From NCBI GenBank assembly GCA_013054445.1, contig JAAMPI010000510.1, positions 1 through 33,971 on the forward strand: DNA of 33,971 nucleotides, in the 5' to 3' direction. A program made the translations under genes and the position numbers. The notes under the pieces were generated by a model. That model was not told the DNA's origin. It ran no database searches and saw only the letters and a program-made list of their open reading frames with translations. The first letter of the stretch is position 1. Each line of letters starts with the position of its first letter. This DNA comes from Cudoniella acicularis (Eukaryota; Ascomycota; Leotiomycetes; Helotiales; Helotiaceae). Below are positions 1-11,412 of the stretch, piece after piece.

Positions 1-1328
1 GGTGGTGGGGTGCGGGCGTAGGGGTATGCAGGGCTGGTGGCGTTGGTAGGGATGGAGAGTTCGGTTCGTGAGACGAGCGTCGGCGCCTTCAGGGGGGTGC
101 AGGGACATTAGGGAGAGAGTGACGTCCATGTGGATTATTTCGCAGGTTAGTTCGCTTGTATCCTGGAGGTGAGAGAGGGATGGGAAGCGGTGGCGCCAGG
201 AGGGAATTGCTGCATCGAGGCTTGTTCGTGGGAGTGCGCTCGTTAATGAAGTGTACTTATGGGCGACGATCCCGGCTTGGTAGAGGTCTTCTTCACTGGT
301 TCCACGCGGGTCTGAGGGAATCGAGGTCGAGGATATGAGGAGCCAGAAGAGCGTTGGTCGAATGGGTTGTGCTGGTTGGTGCGCCTGTTGAGGCGGAATA
401 GTAGAGGGATATATGCCTTGATTGTATGTATTGTAATGCGCATATCGATTCGTGGGGAGGCGGCCTTCTGAAAGGGCTCGCAGACAGGGATCGTTTTTGT
501 ATGAGTCTTCGAAGCCATTTTTTGCCGTTTGCTTTTTGGGGAAGAGTTGTTCATCTCATTGAGTGTTAATGAGATTAAGAAGACGATTAGGGTGGCGATC
601 GGGATATGGGATTAAGGATGAGAGATGATGTAGAATTAAAAGCGTAGACTTACATGCAGGATGGTCTTTGAAAAACGTCTTGAGGACTTGTATATGCGAA
701 GAGATTTGTTTTCTTGTGCGCATCATCGAGGGATCTGGCTCTTGACCTGGAGGAAGGCTCTGAACATATGCGAGCCATATATATTCTTTAATGAGCTCAT
801 TCCGACCGTGAGGTTTCCCCTTATAAGAGAACTTTCTTCTCCCCAGACGAGGAATATTAACCAAGGCTACGAGATGGTCAGCTAGAAGCTTCTGAAGACA
901 TCTTAGTGGCATGATATACCATCAAGAAAAGCTACCTCCAGATGATGAGGCCATTTCACATCTTCAGGGTTGCCCTCACGGTCCTGTCGAGCTCGGTATG
1001 CTTGATATTGGGGCGACTCGACGATTGGATTCGTGGTAAATCGTTGTTCTCTCCTATTCCGATGCTGCTGCCGTCGTTGTTCACATGTTTGCCTTAGAGA
1101 CTGATGAGGTGGAAGTGATGGGACAGTAGGGGTGGGATACATGGGCCTCTCTGCCCGGGTATGCATTTCCTTATTATCATGATAGAGGCCTACAGATGCA
1201 AGAGTCTGAACTTGAGAATTGCCATCGGAATCCGTAAGAGGCTGCCTGGCCCCTGCTCGTAGAAGTTCGTTGGGGTCATTCGATGGTAGTGGATAGTTGG
1301 AGGGTAGGTTATGGCGGCGGAGTTCCAT
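1..1328 (-). CDS. abaA: TEA/ATTS-domain transcription factor (AbaA/TEC1 type), C-terminus outside window
   Basis: DNA-binding regulator; fungal family members control conidiation or filamentous development and act in the nucleus. I read three exons: 1328-920, 866-654 and 554-1, joined by a 53-nt intron (867-919, GTATAT..GTAG, CTGAC branch) and a 99-nt intron (555-653, GTAAGT..GAG). All joins keep phase 1. The visible protein has about 392 residues. SLPPHQS lies near residue 71 and YQAYRARQ near 108. The TEA domain covers about 122-205: KWPHHLE, then GRRKF, GRNELI and the recognition-helix signature RTRKQISSHIQVL. After it comes a family-typical segment, SYKNDPCLRALSEGRLP. The loop between GRNELI and RTRKQ is longer than in the Aspergillus AbaA pattern. 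The start at 1328 is the first Met of the frame that carries this conserved N-terminal part; an upstream exon cannot be excluded. No damage is visible. Confidence 0.85.
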
Positions 1329-2326
1329 CGATCGTGTACCTGTAGGTTAAGAATGCTTCACTGCCTCCAGAGCTTCGCACGAATGTCGTCACTGACACTC
1401 TCCCACATTCGTAAGGCTTGCTTTCTGTTGGTTGCAGAAAGAATAAGAAATGCTTGAAGGAATGGCAGCAAAAATCTGGGGCACGAGTGACTTTAGGGGA
1501 GGGAATGTCAACAGGTGCCTGGAGAATGAAGGAGCAGATCTCCAGCTTATAGAAGGAAAGAAGTAAACTTTCTAGAAATTGAATCGAGTAAACAGGCTGC
1601 TGGGAGAGTAGCTTATGAAAGTCCCCTACCCAGGGAGGCCCCACGGGATTGGATCAACCGCATTGAGTGACCCCCATAGCGTACTCACCTCGTATGCAAC
1701 CAAAACGTTTCTTTGAGCCACGAGATGAGACAAGACAAAGGGAGTTTTCTTAGGAGTGAGAGTGGTCGAGTTATAATCTTCCAATGCAAGGACACCGTTT
1801 GCGGGGGTAGATTCAACCTCATAAATCAGTCCCTCGAGTGATGAAAGGAATGCTTAATTTGCTGAAGCATGTGGCAACTTTCCATCTGCCTAGACTAAGG
1901 ACTTCGCATAGTAACGGTGAAAGGCGCGAGAATGCTGCAAACGTAGTAAAGAGATCACTCGAAAGATATTAAGACTTGAATCCGCTGTCTCATTGTTCTA
2001 TTGTTTAATTGACAAGGGAGACGAGAGTGATAATGTGATAAAGTGGATTCACGACCTTACATTCCTTCCTTGGGTATAATGTGCACCAACTCCCCCGAAT
2101 TATTGAGGGGTTGTACGGATTGCGGGGCATCGATATTGAGGATAACAGGACAGATAAAGTTCTGCGCAGGTACCCTACTTTCAAAGGAGTTTGTTGGTCG
2201 CAGGGATTGCATGCAATGGTCCTGCTCCAATCGCGGTAAGGGGCGCGGCTTACCACCTCCGCGCATTTCCACGAAAATTGCTCAAGGGAAGCGAGAAGAG
2301 AATCGGCAAAACCTTTCGTCAGCCCT
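1329..2326. other. Intergenic, TEA gene upstream region and MRD1 downstream region
   Basis: About 1 kb between the presumed start of the TEA-factor gene (minus strand) and the MRD1 stop codon. It must hold the TEA-factor promoter and leader, and the MRD1 3' end. Open frames on both strands here (for example 1309-1644 minus and 2043-2414 plus) show no recognisable domain, and the second runs into MRD1 antisense. I see no RNA gene or repeat. Confidence 0.6.
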
Positions 2327-5043
2327 TCAATCTTCCTCCCCATCGTTCCCTTCAATATTGAATTTCTTACGTCCCCCACCAGTGAGCTTTTGCAGTGCGA
2401 CTTTGTTGACTTGACTGCCAACTTTCTTCTGCATCTTTTCAATCTCTTCTTCGGCATCCACAGAATCATTTGTAGCGAACTCTAGAACCAGGCGACGACC
2501 AAGAAGATGTGTGTCCTTCAAAGCCTCTAGTGCATTCTCTGCTTCCCGGGCCGTAATGAAATCGGCGAATGCAAAACCACGGGCCGAATGATCGAATTTC
2601 TTGGGAACGCGAACTGATCGGAGCTGACCATATGTACCAAATAGAGCCCGAACATCTTTTTTGGTTGCCTCGAAAGGTAAATTCTTGATGATGATCTTCG
2701 TGCGCTTGCCAGCCAACTTTTTGGCCCGGTCCTCCTTTCTCCGCTCTTCTGCCGCATCTGCCCCCTTGTGTGACGCCTTGATCAAAAGCTTGTGATCATC
2801 TAGCGTATAGCCGTCCATTGCCTTGAGGGCCGCTTGGGCCTGGGCCTTTGTTCTGAACTCGAGGAAACCAAAGCCCATACTGAGCACCTGTCCGGGTTTC
2901 TTCGGATCAGTCTTTGTATTTACACGAGCTGACATGAAGCCGTCGAGTGGCTTAAAGATTTCTGTCAGACGATCGCTGGTAGTCGTAAAGTTAAGATTTC
3001 GAACAAAGAGAGTTGTGGTATCAACCGCCTCAGCATTCGCGTCCCTCTCCAAGAGGTCAGCCACAGACAGCTTCTGGTTTGCTGCCTCATCTCCTTTTGG
3101 ATCAGGTGTTACCACTGTGGCACCTCCACTTGCGGTGGTGAACAGATTTTTGGGTGCCTTTTCCAAAAACAGGACGGAATCCTTCATACGGCGGTAGGCT
3201 AAACTTGCAAAGGCAGCTCTCGCGTGAGGTGCCTGGGCGAACTCGACAATTGCGATGGTACCCGTTGCTGGCATCAGAACGCGAAGCACCTGCCCAAAGT
3301 CTTCAAACATCTTGCGAAGTTCTTCAAGTGTCATGCCATATGGGAAGTTCTTGACAAGGATAGCTGTGTCGCCTCGTTCTTTTCGCTTGAATGCGTTGAG
3401 ATCGACACCATTCTTCTCAAAGTATGTCTTTGTCTCCTGGATGACTGAGGTTTCTGCTATAGCCTGCTTTACTCCAGCATCTGCAGATGTTGGGTCCAGC
3501 AATTCAGATTTTGAAACCCCGAGTCGATCAGCGATGGCAGAATTTACAGCATCTTGATTCATATACAGCGAGTTCCAGTTGAATGTCATGGAGGAAGCTT
3601 CTGATTTCTTCTTAATCTGCTTCTGTTTCTTGAGCGGCAATTTTGCGATAGCGAATTCATCAAGTTTGTTTTCTCGTTTGGCAGCAGCTGGCAAAATATG
3701 CAGAAGTCTACCTTGAAAAGGTTCGCCATCGAGATTGTGGTAAGCATCAGCGGCTGCTGCTGGATCTGCGTACTGGACGAGAACGAAGCCTTTGCTCGTA
3801 CCAGAGGCATCTAATGGTAGATGGACCTGAAAAGGTTAGCATCATGACGCATAATTGCAATCCACTCATTTAAACAATTAATCATTCTACTTTCAGAAAA
3901 CACGAAGCATCTACTAAAATATTCGTCCAGTTCTCATCATATGCTTGAAGCATAAGCTGTCCCTATCTGGATAATCATCACGAAGTAGAGGAAATAGAAA
4001 GAATTGAGAGCGCCATACCTCTTCGAGTGTCCCGTATGGTTGGAAATGATTCCGAAGATCATCCTCTGTTGCGGTGTAAGGGAGGTTTCGAACAAATAGG
4101 CGGCCATTCGCCGATATTGCTTCAATAATTGGGTCGGGTTTTTCTTGTTCCTCGTTTAATTCCACATCTTCTTGGTTAGCGAATTCCTCTTCAGAAGCAG
4201 GGCCTTCTGCAAGCTTTTCATCCGCGACAGCAACAATCTGACTTTCTTGATTTGCTGGATTGACGACCATTTCATCAGGATCCATCAGATCAAGGAGTCT
4301 ATTGGTCCGACTTCGAAGCCAGTCATCATCTGTAGGATCTGTGGTGCTGATATCAATCATTGGCTCATCCAGTTTGGCAAACTCATCAACCGCAGTCTGG
4401 GTAGCAGTCGATACTACAGGTGCAGCAATCTTCAGCGGGGTATTCTTTCTGGATTTTTTCGGTACTGATTCGTATTCCTCATCGCTCTCTGCCTCCGGGA
4501 CCTCGATAGCTTGTATTTTCGAAGGTGGTTCGCCTACATCATCTTGTGCTGTGTCTGGGGCCCATTTCTTTGCTTTGGATGCTGGTTGCATAACCTCCAG
4601 AAACTCCTTCAGTTTGGGATCGTCCTCGACATCACTGCGTTTCCTCTTGGTCGCTGCACTGGGTTCAGCCTTAGACTTGGCCTCCCTCTCGATTTGGCGA
4701 GTCTTTGCATCTGCTCTTTCCTGTTCTCTTTGTGCCTTCCTGGATATTGGCAGAGTTGAGTCTGAAATCTACATCTCATCAGTCGCAGTGTCGACGGCTA
4801 ATCACAATTACTTACAGGTCGTGCGAGCTCTACTCCAATCTTCGACATTCGAATGAATGATCGATTGAAGTATTTGACTGCCTTGGCTGCATCTTCGGGA
4901 GTTTTGTACCCAATGTAGCCAATTCGTCGATGCGCGATCAATTTTGTATCTGTGATGGCAGACTTTGCACTGAAGTGTTTCTTGAACTCATCCTCTGATA
5001 TGGTGGGAGGGAGCCCCTTGACGAAAATGCGTGAAGAGTCCAT
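2327..5043 (-). CDS. MRD1: Multiple RNA-binding domain protein 1 (MRD1), rRNA processing
   Basis: Nucleolar RNA-binding protein. In yeast Mrd1 binds pre-rRNA and is needed for early 35S cleavages and 40S subunit formation. Exons: 5043-4816, 4768-4019 and 3826-2327, with introns of 47 nt (4769-4815) and 192 nt (3827-4018). This gives 825 residues, normal for fungal MRD1. Five RRMs are visible: residues 1-78 (RIFVKGLP as RNP2), about 302-378 (RLFVRNLP; GFVLVQYA, split by intron 2), 480-556 (AILVKNFP), 597-680 (TLFVRNLN; GFGFLEF) and 701-777 (KIIIKNLP; RGFAFADF). The linker from 77 to about 300 is charged and holds the family segment DPKLKEFLEVMQPASKAKK. The Met at 5043 starts directly at RRM1, as in orthologs. 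The frame is intact, and the LC8 gene starts 492 bp away in divergent orientation. Confidence 0.95.
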
Positions 5044-5535
5044 GGCTCACAAGAGCTGGTGTAGAGGGTAGAGAGGGTGCAGAAGTTGCAGAGGGCCAGG
5101 CGTTAGTGTCTGCTTGAAATTTCCAAGTCTAAAAATTTAGTGATCTCATTCTCGGGACGCTAGTGGCACAAAATACATTGGGGGCTGGGGCGGCAGTTTC
5201 TCGGTTGCCCCTTCTGAGCAAGCGCAACTCGGACACCTGACAGCAGCAGTTATTGGCCTAAAATGAGAGACCCCAGCCCAACCCAAAGCGGCGGCGGCGT
5301 CCTTCAGATCACAATCACATACCTCGACGAATCTATTCAGACGAATAGTAACAGCCACAACAAATTCACCAAAGCTGCTCTGTCTCGGACTAAGGCCTAC
5401 CAGAACCTCTTTCGACTTGGCCAGGGACACTCCAACCGATCTACAGGCACTCAAACCACCTCAAATCCCCTGTCAACAAAGCTCAATCCCGGACAGCTAC
5501 ACAAACGCCTATTCGATCTTTACGACACAGAAACC
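5044..5535. promoter_or_regulatory. Divergent promoter between MRD1 and LC8 dynein light chain
   Basis: This 492-bp spacer separates two genes transcribed away from each other, so it should carry both promoters and both leaders. One inverted CCAAT box (ATTGG, 5252-5256) lies near the centre and could bind the HAP/CCAAT complex. No clear TATA box is seen. A plus-strand ATG at 5263 is in frame with LC8 and open up to its start, but the stretch in between has no conserved character, so I treat it as leader. Confidence 0.5.
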
Positions 5536-6280
5536 ATGGCGTCCTCGGAGAAGGAGGTTGGTCAATTGAAGGAGAAGCTTGAGGGTACGTAGACAGATCG
5601 AACTACAGATCTAATTACAGATCAAAATGCACATCACCTTCCCCTTTCTCCTCTCAGTCGCAATACGTCATTCAAGATGCTAATGTGCATTTTACAGCCC
5701 AGATCAAGTCTGCTGATATGGTGAGTTCATGTCTCTATGCCAATATCACACGACAAGACGAGATGCAATGAGACGCGACGTGACAAACGCGACCCGTACA
5801 AGGAGAATACGGCTAACACAGCTCCCAGACCGATGATATGCAACAGGAGGCGATTGATGTTGGTATGTGATCATGCAGAACTTCATTTTTTGTGGCATAG
5901 TCTACAGTGGAATGGCAGCTGATTACATTTACAGCACAAGAAGGCATGTCGAAATATACGATTGAGAAGGTGAGCAAGACCCCAGATTACCCCTCTCGTA
6001 CTCCAGAGATGACCCCACCCCCCTTTTCTTGTGAACGAAGCTAACCCCAGATTAGGATATCGCCCAATTCATTAAAAAGACTGTATGTCAAGGCTCCGAC
6101 TCCGGTTGCATTGCCCTCCCCTTCCAGCTGCTAATAATTTCATAGTTCGATGAGAGAAAGGGACCCACCTGGCATTGTATCGTTGGTCGGAACTTTGGCT
6201 CATTCGTCACGCACGAGACCAAACACTTTATTTACTTCTATCTCGGCCACTGCGCTATCTTGCTCTTTAAGACGCAGTGA
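5536..6280 (+). CDS. DYN2: Dynein light chain LC8 (DYNLL/Dyn2 family)
   Basis: LC8 is a small dimeric hub protein. It binds the dynein intermediate chain and many other partners, and acts in the cytoplasm and at nuclear pores. Six exons: 5536-5584, 5698-5720, 5829-5862, 5935-5969, 6056-6082 and 6146-6280. Every junction is GT..AG and all phases fit, giving exactly 100 residues. LC8 orthologs have about 89-95. The diagnostic core is intact: [40 protein letters not shown] and [11 protein letters not shown], including the beta strand that holds client peptides. The ATG at 5536 (MASSEKE) is chosen over the in-frame ATG at 5263, which would add 91 non-conserved residues. Exons 2 to 5 are only 23, 34, 35 and 27 nt long, so automatic gene finders may miss them. 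Confidence 0.95.
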
Positions 6281-7463
6281 GCGCTATTCGATTCTCAGCC
6301 AAACGCATGACACAAAGTCAAGTTTGCTACATCGCGGAGGATTGGATGGATATTGATGAATGAAGGGGCTGGATACGCCATTGACGAAGCTGTACAGATA
6401 GAATATAGCAGAAGGATGCTGTGGATAACAAAAACGAGTGGGGTTATATGGTGACGAAGGACATTAATTGATCCCAAAGGTTACTTTCAAATACTATAAA
6501 TCTGTAGAGGATTCAAATCGAACTCTTCCACCATCAAATTGGCCCATATCAAGGGACCTTAAGCCCGAATGCATCATCGAAGTCGATGAGCAAGTTCAGC
6601 AATGCAGCAGTAAGATTCACCATTAGGGTAAGGCACTGTGTAAACCTCTCTTATTTTTGTATTCCTCAAAATCACGCCGTCAAATCTTGTCTCGCCAGAG
6701 ATTGGCGCGCTCTCACCTTCGCGCGTCATCAGTCCCTCCCTTTCGCGTCTTTTCACCTTTGCCTTTGTCTCCTGCCAATAGATATAGTGCCTCCCTCTAG
6801 TGAGAATCGTCGAAACAAGTCCTACCTAGTTGGCATTTTTTTCTGAGTTCCGGATTACTCAGTAGAATATGTGAATACGCCACAGTAGCAAAATTACTCA
6901 GCTAGATCAAGTGTTCCAAGTTATCAGGTAAAGATTTATGACTCACTGAGATGTGTGAGTCGCTTTGCTACTGTGAGTATCTGTGAGCTGCATGCGCTTT
7001 CGACTCTTGCCGGCACTCAGAGATTTGCCGTGTAGCTATATCTCAGAAATGAACCTCGCGAACTTGCATTTCTTTGCGGCAAGATCCCTCCTAAGCCAGC
7101 TGCCAGCTTGAAACACTTCACTCTTTTCTGTGCCTTACCCACGAGCAGTGCCGCGAAACCGTACTTTTGTTGTAAACCCACCATTCATACATCAAACAAA
7201 GGATCTGGCGCTTGTATAGAGAAATGTCTTGCTCAAACAAAGAGTATCGAACGTTGTTCCTTGAAGAGAACTGTTCCCTTCACAATGCGATAGTTCTAAC
7301 CCTGTTAATAGAGTACTTTAAAAAACCTATATAGAACACTAGTATGTCCATTTATTTCTCGCAGCCATAGAAATATTGTCATCACCGGCAAGTACTACAC
7401 GTAAATACCACCAGTAAACACTACGAGCAGACACTATACCAAAGACAGATCGCAACCCAAAAC
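6281..7463. other. Intergenic, LC8 3' side
   Basis: Presumed LC8 3' untranslated region, then about 1 kb without a supportable gene. The short open frames (6150-6356 plus overlaps the LC8 last exon; 6586-6846 and 7108-7293 plus) have no recognisable motif and no conserved-looking splice context. Base composition becomes more AT-rich towards 7300, where the 2EXR pseudogene begins. Confidence 0.5.
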
Positions 7464-8322
7464 ATGGCTCCTACATCCGCTTAGCTCACAAGTTTTCCGA
7501 AGTTCGGACAGCTCCCTGTTGAGTTGAGACTCCAGATCTGGGCTCTCGCCGCTTCTGCTGAAGAGCACATCGTCGTGAAAATCACAGCAGATCCATTTTG
7601 GGCCCCTAAGAAAAGCAAAGGAAAAATCTAAAAAGCGCTGAAGATTGCATAGACTATCATAAATTCAACACCCGTTTGGTTATACCAAGAATACATCTTC
7701 TAACACTGTTGGTCAATAAGGAGAGCCTGGAAGAGACTTTAAGAGTAAATCTAGACTTTATCCAGTTCAGAGGGCCAAGATTCTTTTCAATGCTGAGCGA
7801 AATTATATCCACTTCGACCGGGAATCTCTAAGCTCGCTCTACTTCTATTCATTCGAGTTTGGAGATATGTACTCTGGCCGTTATGAGGCAAAAGAGTATG
7901 CGTAAACCTCAAAGCTAATAGGCTTTAACACCATCCGGAAATTGTCCATCTCCTGTAAGACCAACCACGAAACTCTCCAGCTTGTATGCCTCGCGAATAA
8001 CGGATCAGGATATTTTGAAACTCCCACCACAGCTTGGGAATCTCTCAATTGTCACGGTCCGCTCAACCATGTAGAGGAAATCGTCGGCATAGACCTGCCA
8101 AACACATCTTCCGATACTCGGGAATACATCGAATTATGGAAAAAGAAATTCACGCCGCTTCACTCCCAGCCTGATCTTAGTGGTTGCCAGCGTGACTGTC
8201 TAGGGTATGGGGAAGACGAGTGGGATCAATTTCCTTGGGCGATGTTTGTGACAGGTAGCCGCGTTGGACCAATGCATCAGCGGCTTACAAAGTTGCTTGT
8301 TAATCCTGGCCGGAGAGGCTAG
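7464..8322 (+). pseudogene. 2EXR-domain protein, degraded
   Basis: The 2EXR domain is a short motif common in large, poorly characterised ascomycete families; its molecular role is unknown. An ATG at 7464 opens a frame holding FPKFGQLPVELRLQIWALA, the typical 2EXR start, but an in-frame TAG at 7482-7484 comes just before it. More stops follow (TAA 7629-7631). The family pattern resumes one frame lower at about 7694-7778 (LVNKESLEETLR, DFIQFRGP), then shifts down again to NAERNYIHFDRESL. This last frame carries TAA at 7903-7905 and is then open to 8322 (KLIGFNTIRKLSIS onward). The TAG and the 7903 TAA are each one C-to-T change from Gln codons. An intron could explain one frame change, but not the stops. 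I consider the gene dead. Confidence 0.75.
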
Positions 8323-8776
8323 GATGTGCTCCTTAACTAAGTATTGGATTCAATTCAGAAGTTGACACCCTCTTTCTCAAATTCACGACTCAGGCACTCA
8401 TCTAGATTCGTTCTCGGCTGTATATGTACTCTAGGAATAGGTTTCACTTAGAATATCGCCATATCTTGTTCGGTCTTTTCGAGTTACTAAGCCCGCTTCA
8501 TTTACTATCTCATAATATAACTTCTTTCCTCAACTAATTATTTTATGTCGCTTTACTATAATTTTTGTTGGAGGTAAACGTGTGTAGGCGGAAGAAGAGT
8601 CGACTGTTAGGTTGATAGATTCAAATATGTGGAATAATAATATGATTTTGACTTAAAGACTTATCTATCTACAAAAGGGTGAGCGGACTATATATACTAC
8701 AAGTGTAGTTACTAGAAGCTTCTATAGCTTAGAAATCAACGCTTATAAATCAAAGAACAACCTAGAAGATTCTACT

Positions 8777-8790
8777 AAGGTTTAAACCTT
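8777..8790. repeat. Perfect 14-bp palindrome
   Basis: AAGGTTTAAACCTT reads the same on both strands. A second perfect palindrome, TAGAAGCTTCTA, lies 53 bp upstream at 8713-8724. Both are in the AT-rich block. Chance occurrence or a degraded element end are both possible. Confidence 0.6.
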
Positions 8791-10482
8791 AAACTTAGAA
8801 TAGTGCTTATTACCTAATAATACAACAATTTTTATGCTGCTTATATAAATAGTTATTTTGCTCAAGTGACAAAAAATATGTATCTGTTTTTTTAATTTAC
8901 ATAGCTTCTTAACAATGTATAGAATATTTAACAATTCCTAGCTCAGTATCAAATCATTTAAATGCCACTGCCCCAAAAGAAAAATTGCGAAAACTACAAT
9001 ACCTGTCTTGACTAGTCATTCCACTTACTCTTCAGTGAAGCAAACTATTAGACTTTCAGGAAACTTATCTTGATAGATGGAAATAGTGTAGGCATTATAA
9101 GAAAAACCATTGCTGATGAAGCTTTTGTTCAGCTGGTTGAAAATAAAAGCGCCGTCAAGTCTGAATTCCATTTGGCATAAGTGGTGGACAGACGCGCAGG
9201 TGCTCATGTGCTCAACTTGAAGTAACCCGCAACATTATTTTCTAATAAAACCCCTATTTCACTACAATATATTACCATGTACTTGAATTTCAATCTCCTT
9301 TCATCCATTCTAGTAAATAAAACTTTTTTTTTAAGTTGGTGGTTAGTTAACAATTTCAAGTGTTTTGCTCCACTTCCCTAAAATAACTTCAGAAGGGACT
9401 AAATAGTCGAAGAAATAAACTCTAACCACGAGAATCACGAAACAAACCAATATATTAGAAAGATAAAGGAAATTGCTATCTCTTGAATACTCAATCTAGA
9501 ATGAAAAAATTCTCTTCCGTCTTTGAATCTGCGCTCCACCGTCGACCTTTAAACACCTAGCGATCATCGCGCAAAATAGTATCCATTCAAAAGATTCACT
9601 TTTCTTACCTATCTTTCAAAATTCTGTATAAATACCCATGAACCACCCGAGTTTTTGGCAATACCACACATATCATCATCTCAGATAGACAACATCTAGA
9701 AAACTGATCCTAGTATCTTGTAATGGACAAAGTTAGAGATAATAATTTGTGACTTGAAACCTTTAAACTTTTAAACCTTTAGAACTTTTGTAATTTTGAA
9801 ACAACATCCCTCAAAAAGCCGAAATTCAAAATAATAGCAACATACTCAGTTAAACGAACGGAGTTACAACAGCATTTCCTCCCCCTCCCCTGTCTGCCAC
9901 CTCTCTAATTTCTACACAGCAGGAGCAAAAAAGAATACACGCAGGATTCTCAAACTGACACAACACCCTAAAGCCTAGTCGTGGGCCAAGCCAAGGGAGA
10001 AACATCATATCATTTTGTGGAACACAATCCATTCTACCAAGAAAAGAAAAGAAATCCGAGAAAGTAAGGGGGAGAGGGATCTTATATAACCCTCACCCCT
10101 TACAAGCCCACCACCGTAGGTCTGTGCGCTCAGGGCATTCCCCAGACATTTTCAGGCTTCGCAAATTCGCGTTCAGAGTTCCGAAAACTAAAGTCTCTAC
10201 GATCACTTAAAAGTTATCAGCCAACAAAGAATAATTATGACTTGGGATTCGAGATCTAAGAACTAAAGTAAGTAGAGTATAGGTTTATTGATAAATCTTT
10301 AATGATTTAAAAGTTCGAAATTTTTATTTATAATTAAAATCCCCTAAACGCACAAACTTACGGTGGTGGGCTCGTTACCCCTGCATCCACTTACAGCATC
10401 ACTTCAGCCAAACATTTACCTTTCCTCATCATATTTCAAAACAATTCACTCTGTATAGAAGAGGGTGAATACGAAGATACAG

Positions 10483-10501
10483 CCCCCCCCCCCCAAAAAA
10501 A
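10483..10501. repeat. Homopolymer C12 followed by A7
   Basis: Twelve C residues (10483-10494) are directly followed by seven A residues (10495-10501). Run length in such tracts is unreliable in most sequencing data. Confidence 0.8.
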
Positions 10502-10740
10502 CAGTCGAGAGATATAAAAAGACTTCTCAACCCACGAAGAAGTAAGTCTAAGGCTATGCATGGCCTAGGAAGAGAACCTCCTAGTATTTTTCGATGGAAA
10601 AACTGCTGCTTGAGATCTTAAAATGCAAAAACCCGTAAGGCGAGGGGAAGAAGAGGTGTAGAATCGAAACTCTGAAATACTGACAGAGCATTTATTAACC
10701 CACTTCTCTAACTAAAATAAAAGTATCCGAACCTTACTTC

Positions 10741-11300
10741 ACAACTGAACAGCCGTCTTTAAGAAAGACAGCAATTTCCCTCTCAAACGGCCTCTTCACT
10801 TTCTTAACAGCAACTCAACTCAACTCAACTCCCACCCTCCCTCTCTCTCAACCCCTCTTCAAAAAATCTATAAACTAGCACCCGTACCCCATCCTAGCTT
10901 CCACCTCCCCCCTTCTCCAAATCCAAAGAAACAGACCAAAGCTACCACCTGTCACTATCTCTATTGCCCTCCGATCCTTGTCAGAAACCCAAAATCATAA
11001 CTCCGGGTTTATATACCCTCAATCACAATCTCACAAACACGCTTTCCCACGGATCTTCCTCCTACCTCACTAGTGAACTAAACCCCCCCACTCCACTCAC
11101 AGACATATAGCAGTGAATTACGCACCTACCCCCAACCTATCCAACTTAAGGCACCTCTCTCTCTCTTTCTCGCTCTCTCTAATTTCTTTTCAAAATAAAA
11201 TCAATACAACCAACCTCCTTCCCCTTTCCCCCTTCCCAGCTCAACAAACAATCAACAAAGTTATGACCACGCTCACCTCTACGGACGTAGGTTAGAAACC
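10741..11300 (+). promoter_or_regulatory. Promoter-like pyrimidine-rich region without a gene
   Basis: This stretch has the look of a filamentous ascomycete promoter and leader on the plus strand: long CT tracts (for example 11153-11180), four tandem CAACT units (10811-10830), then CA-rich sequence leading into ATGACCACG at 11263. That frame stops after ten codons (TAG at 11293-11295), and no continuing exon is recognisable downstream. It could be the start of a lost gene, a non-coding RNA promoter, or simply skewed composition. Confidence 0.35.
10811..10830. repeat. Tandem CAACT, four units
   Basis: Four consecutive CAACT units inside the pyrimidine-rich, promoter-like stretch. Confidence 0.8.
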
Positions 11301-11412
11301 AGACTCACTCGTACATACAACAACATATCACGTTTCAAATGAGTAACAAGGAGAGTAAAGTAAGTAGAAGGAAATACTTAACTTCTTGTCTCTAGATTGT
11401 GGTTCGGAATTA

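Larger units (their letters stand above)
8323..10740. other. AT-rich gene-free stretch
   Basis: About 2.4 kb of strongly AT-rich sequence without a credible gene on either strand; the few open frames are about 60 codons. It holds two perfect short palindromes (8713-8724 and 8777-8790), A/T runs, and a C12 run followed by A7 at 10483-10501. It resembles the AT-rich blocks left in ascomycete genomes by mutated transposons, but I could not recognise a transposon protein here. Confidence 0.55.

Noticed and set aside
2823..3197. 124-codon plus-strand ORF
   Set aside because: Antisense shadow of the MRD1 RRM3-RRM4 coding region.
4260..4856. 198-codon plus-strand ORF
   Set aside because: Fully antisense to MRD1 exon 2 and intron 1; Ser/Leu-rich shadow of an acidic/lysine-rich coding sequence.
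5263..5535. In-frame N-terminal extension of LC8 from ATG 5263
   Set aside because: LC8 proteins are about 90-100 residues; the added part is not family-like and is better read as promoter and leader.
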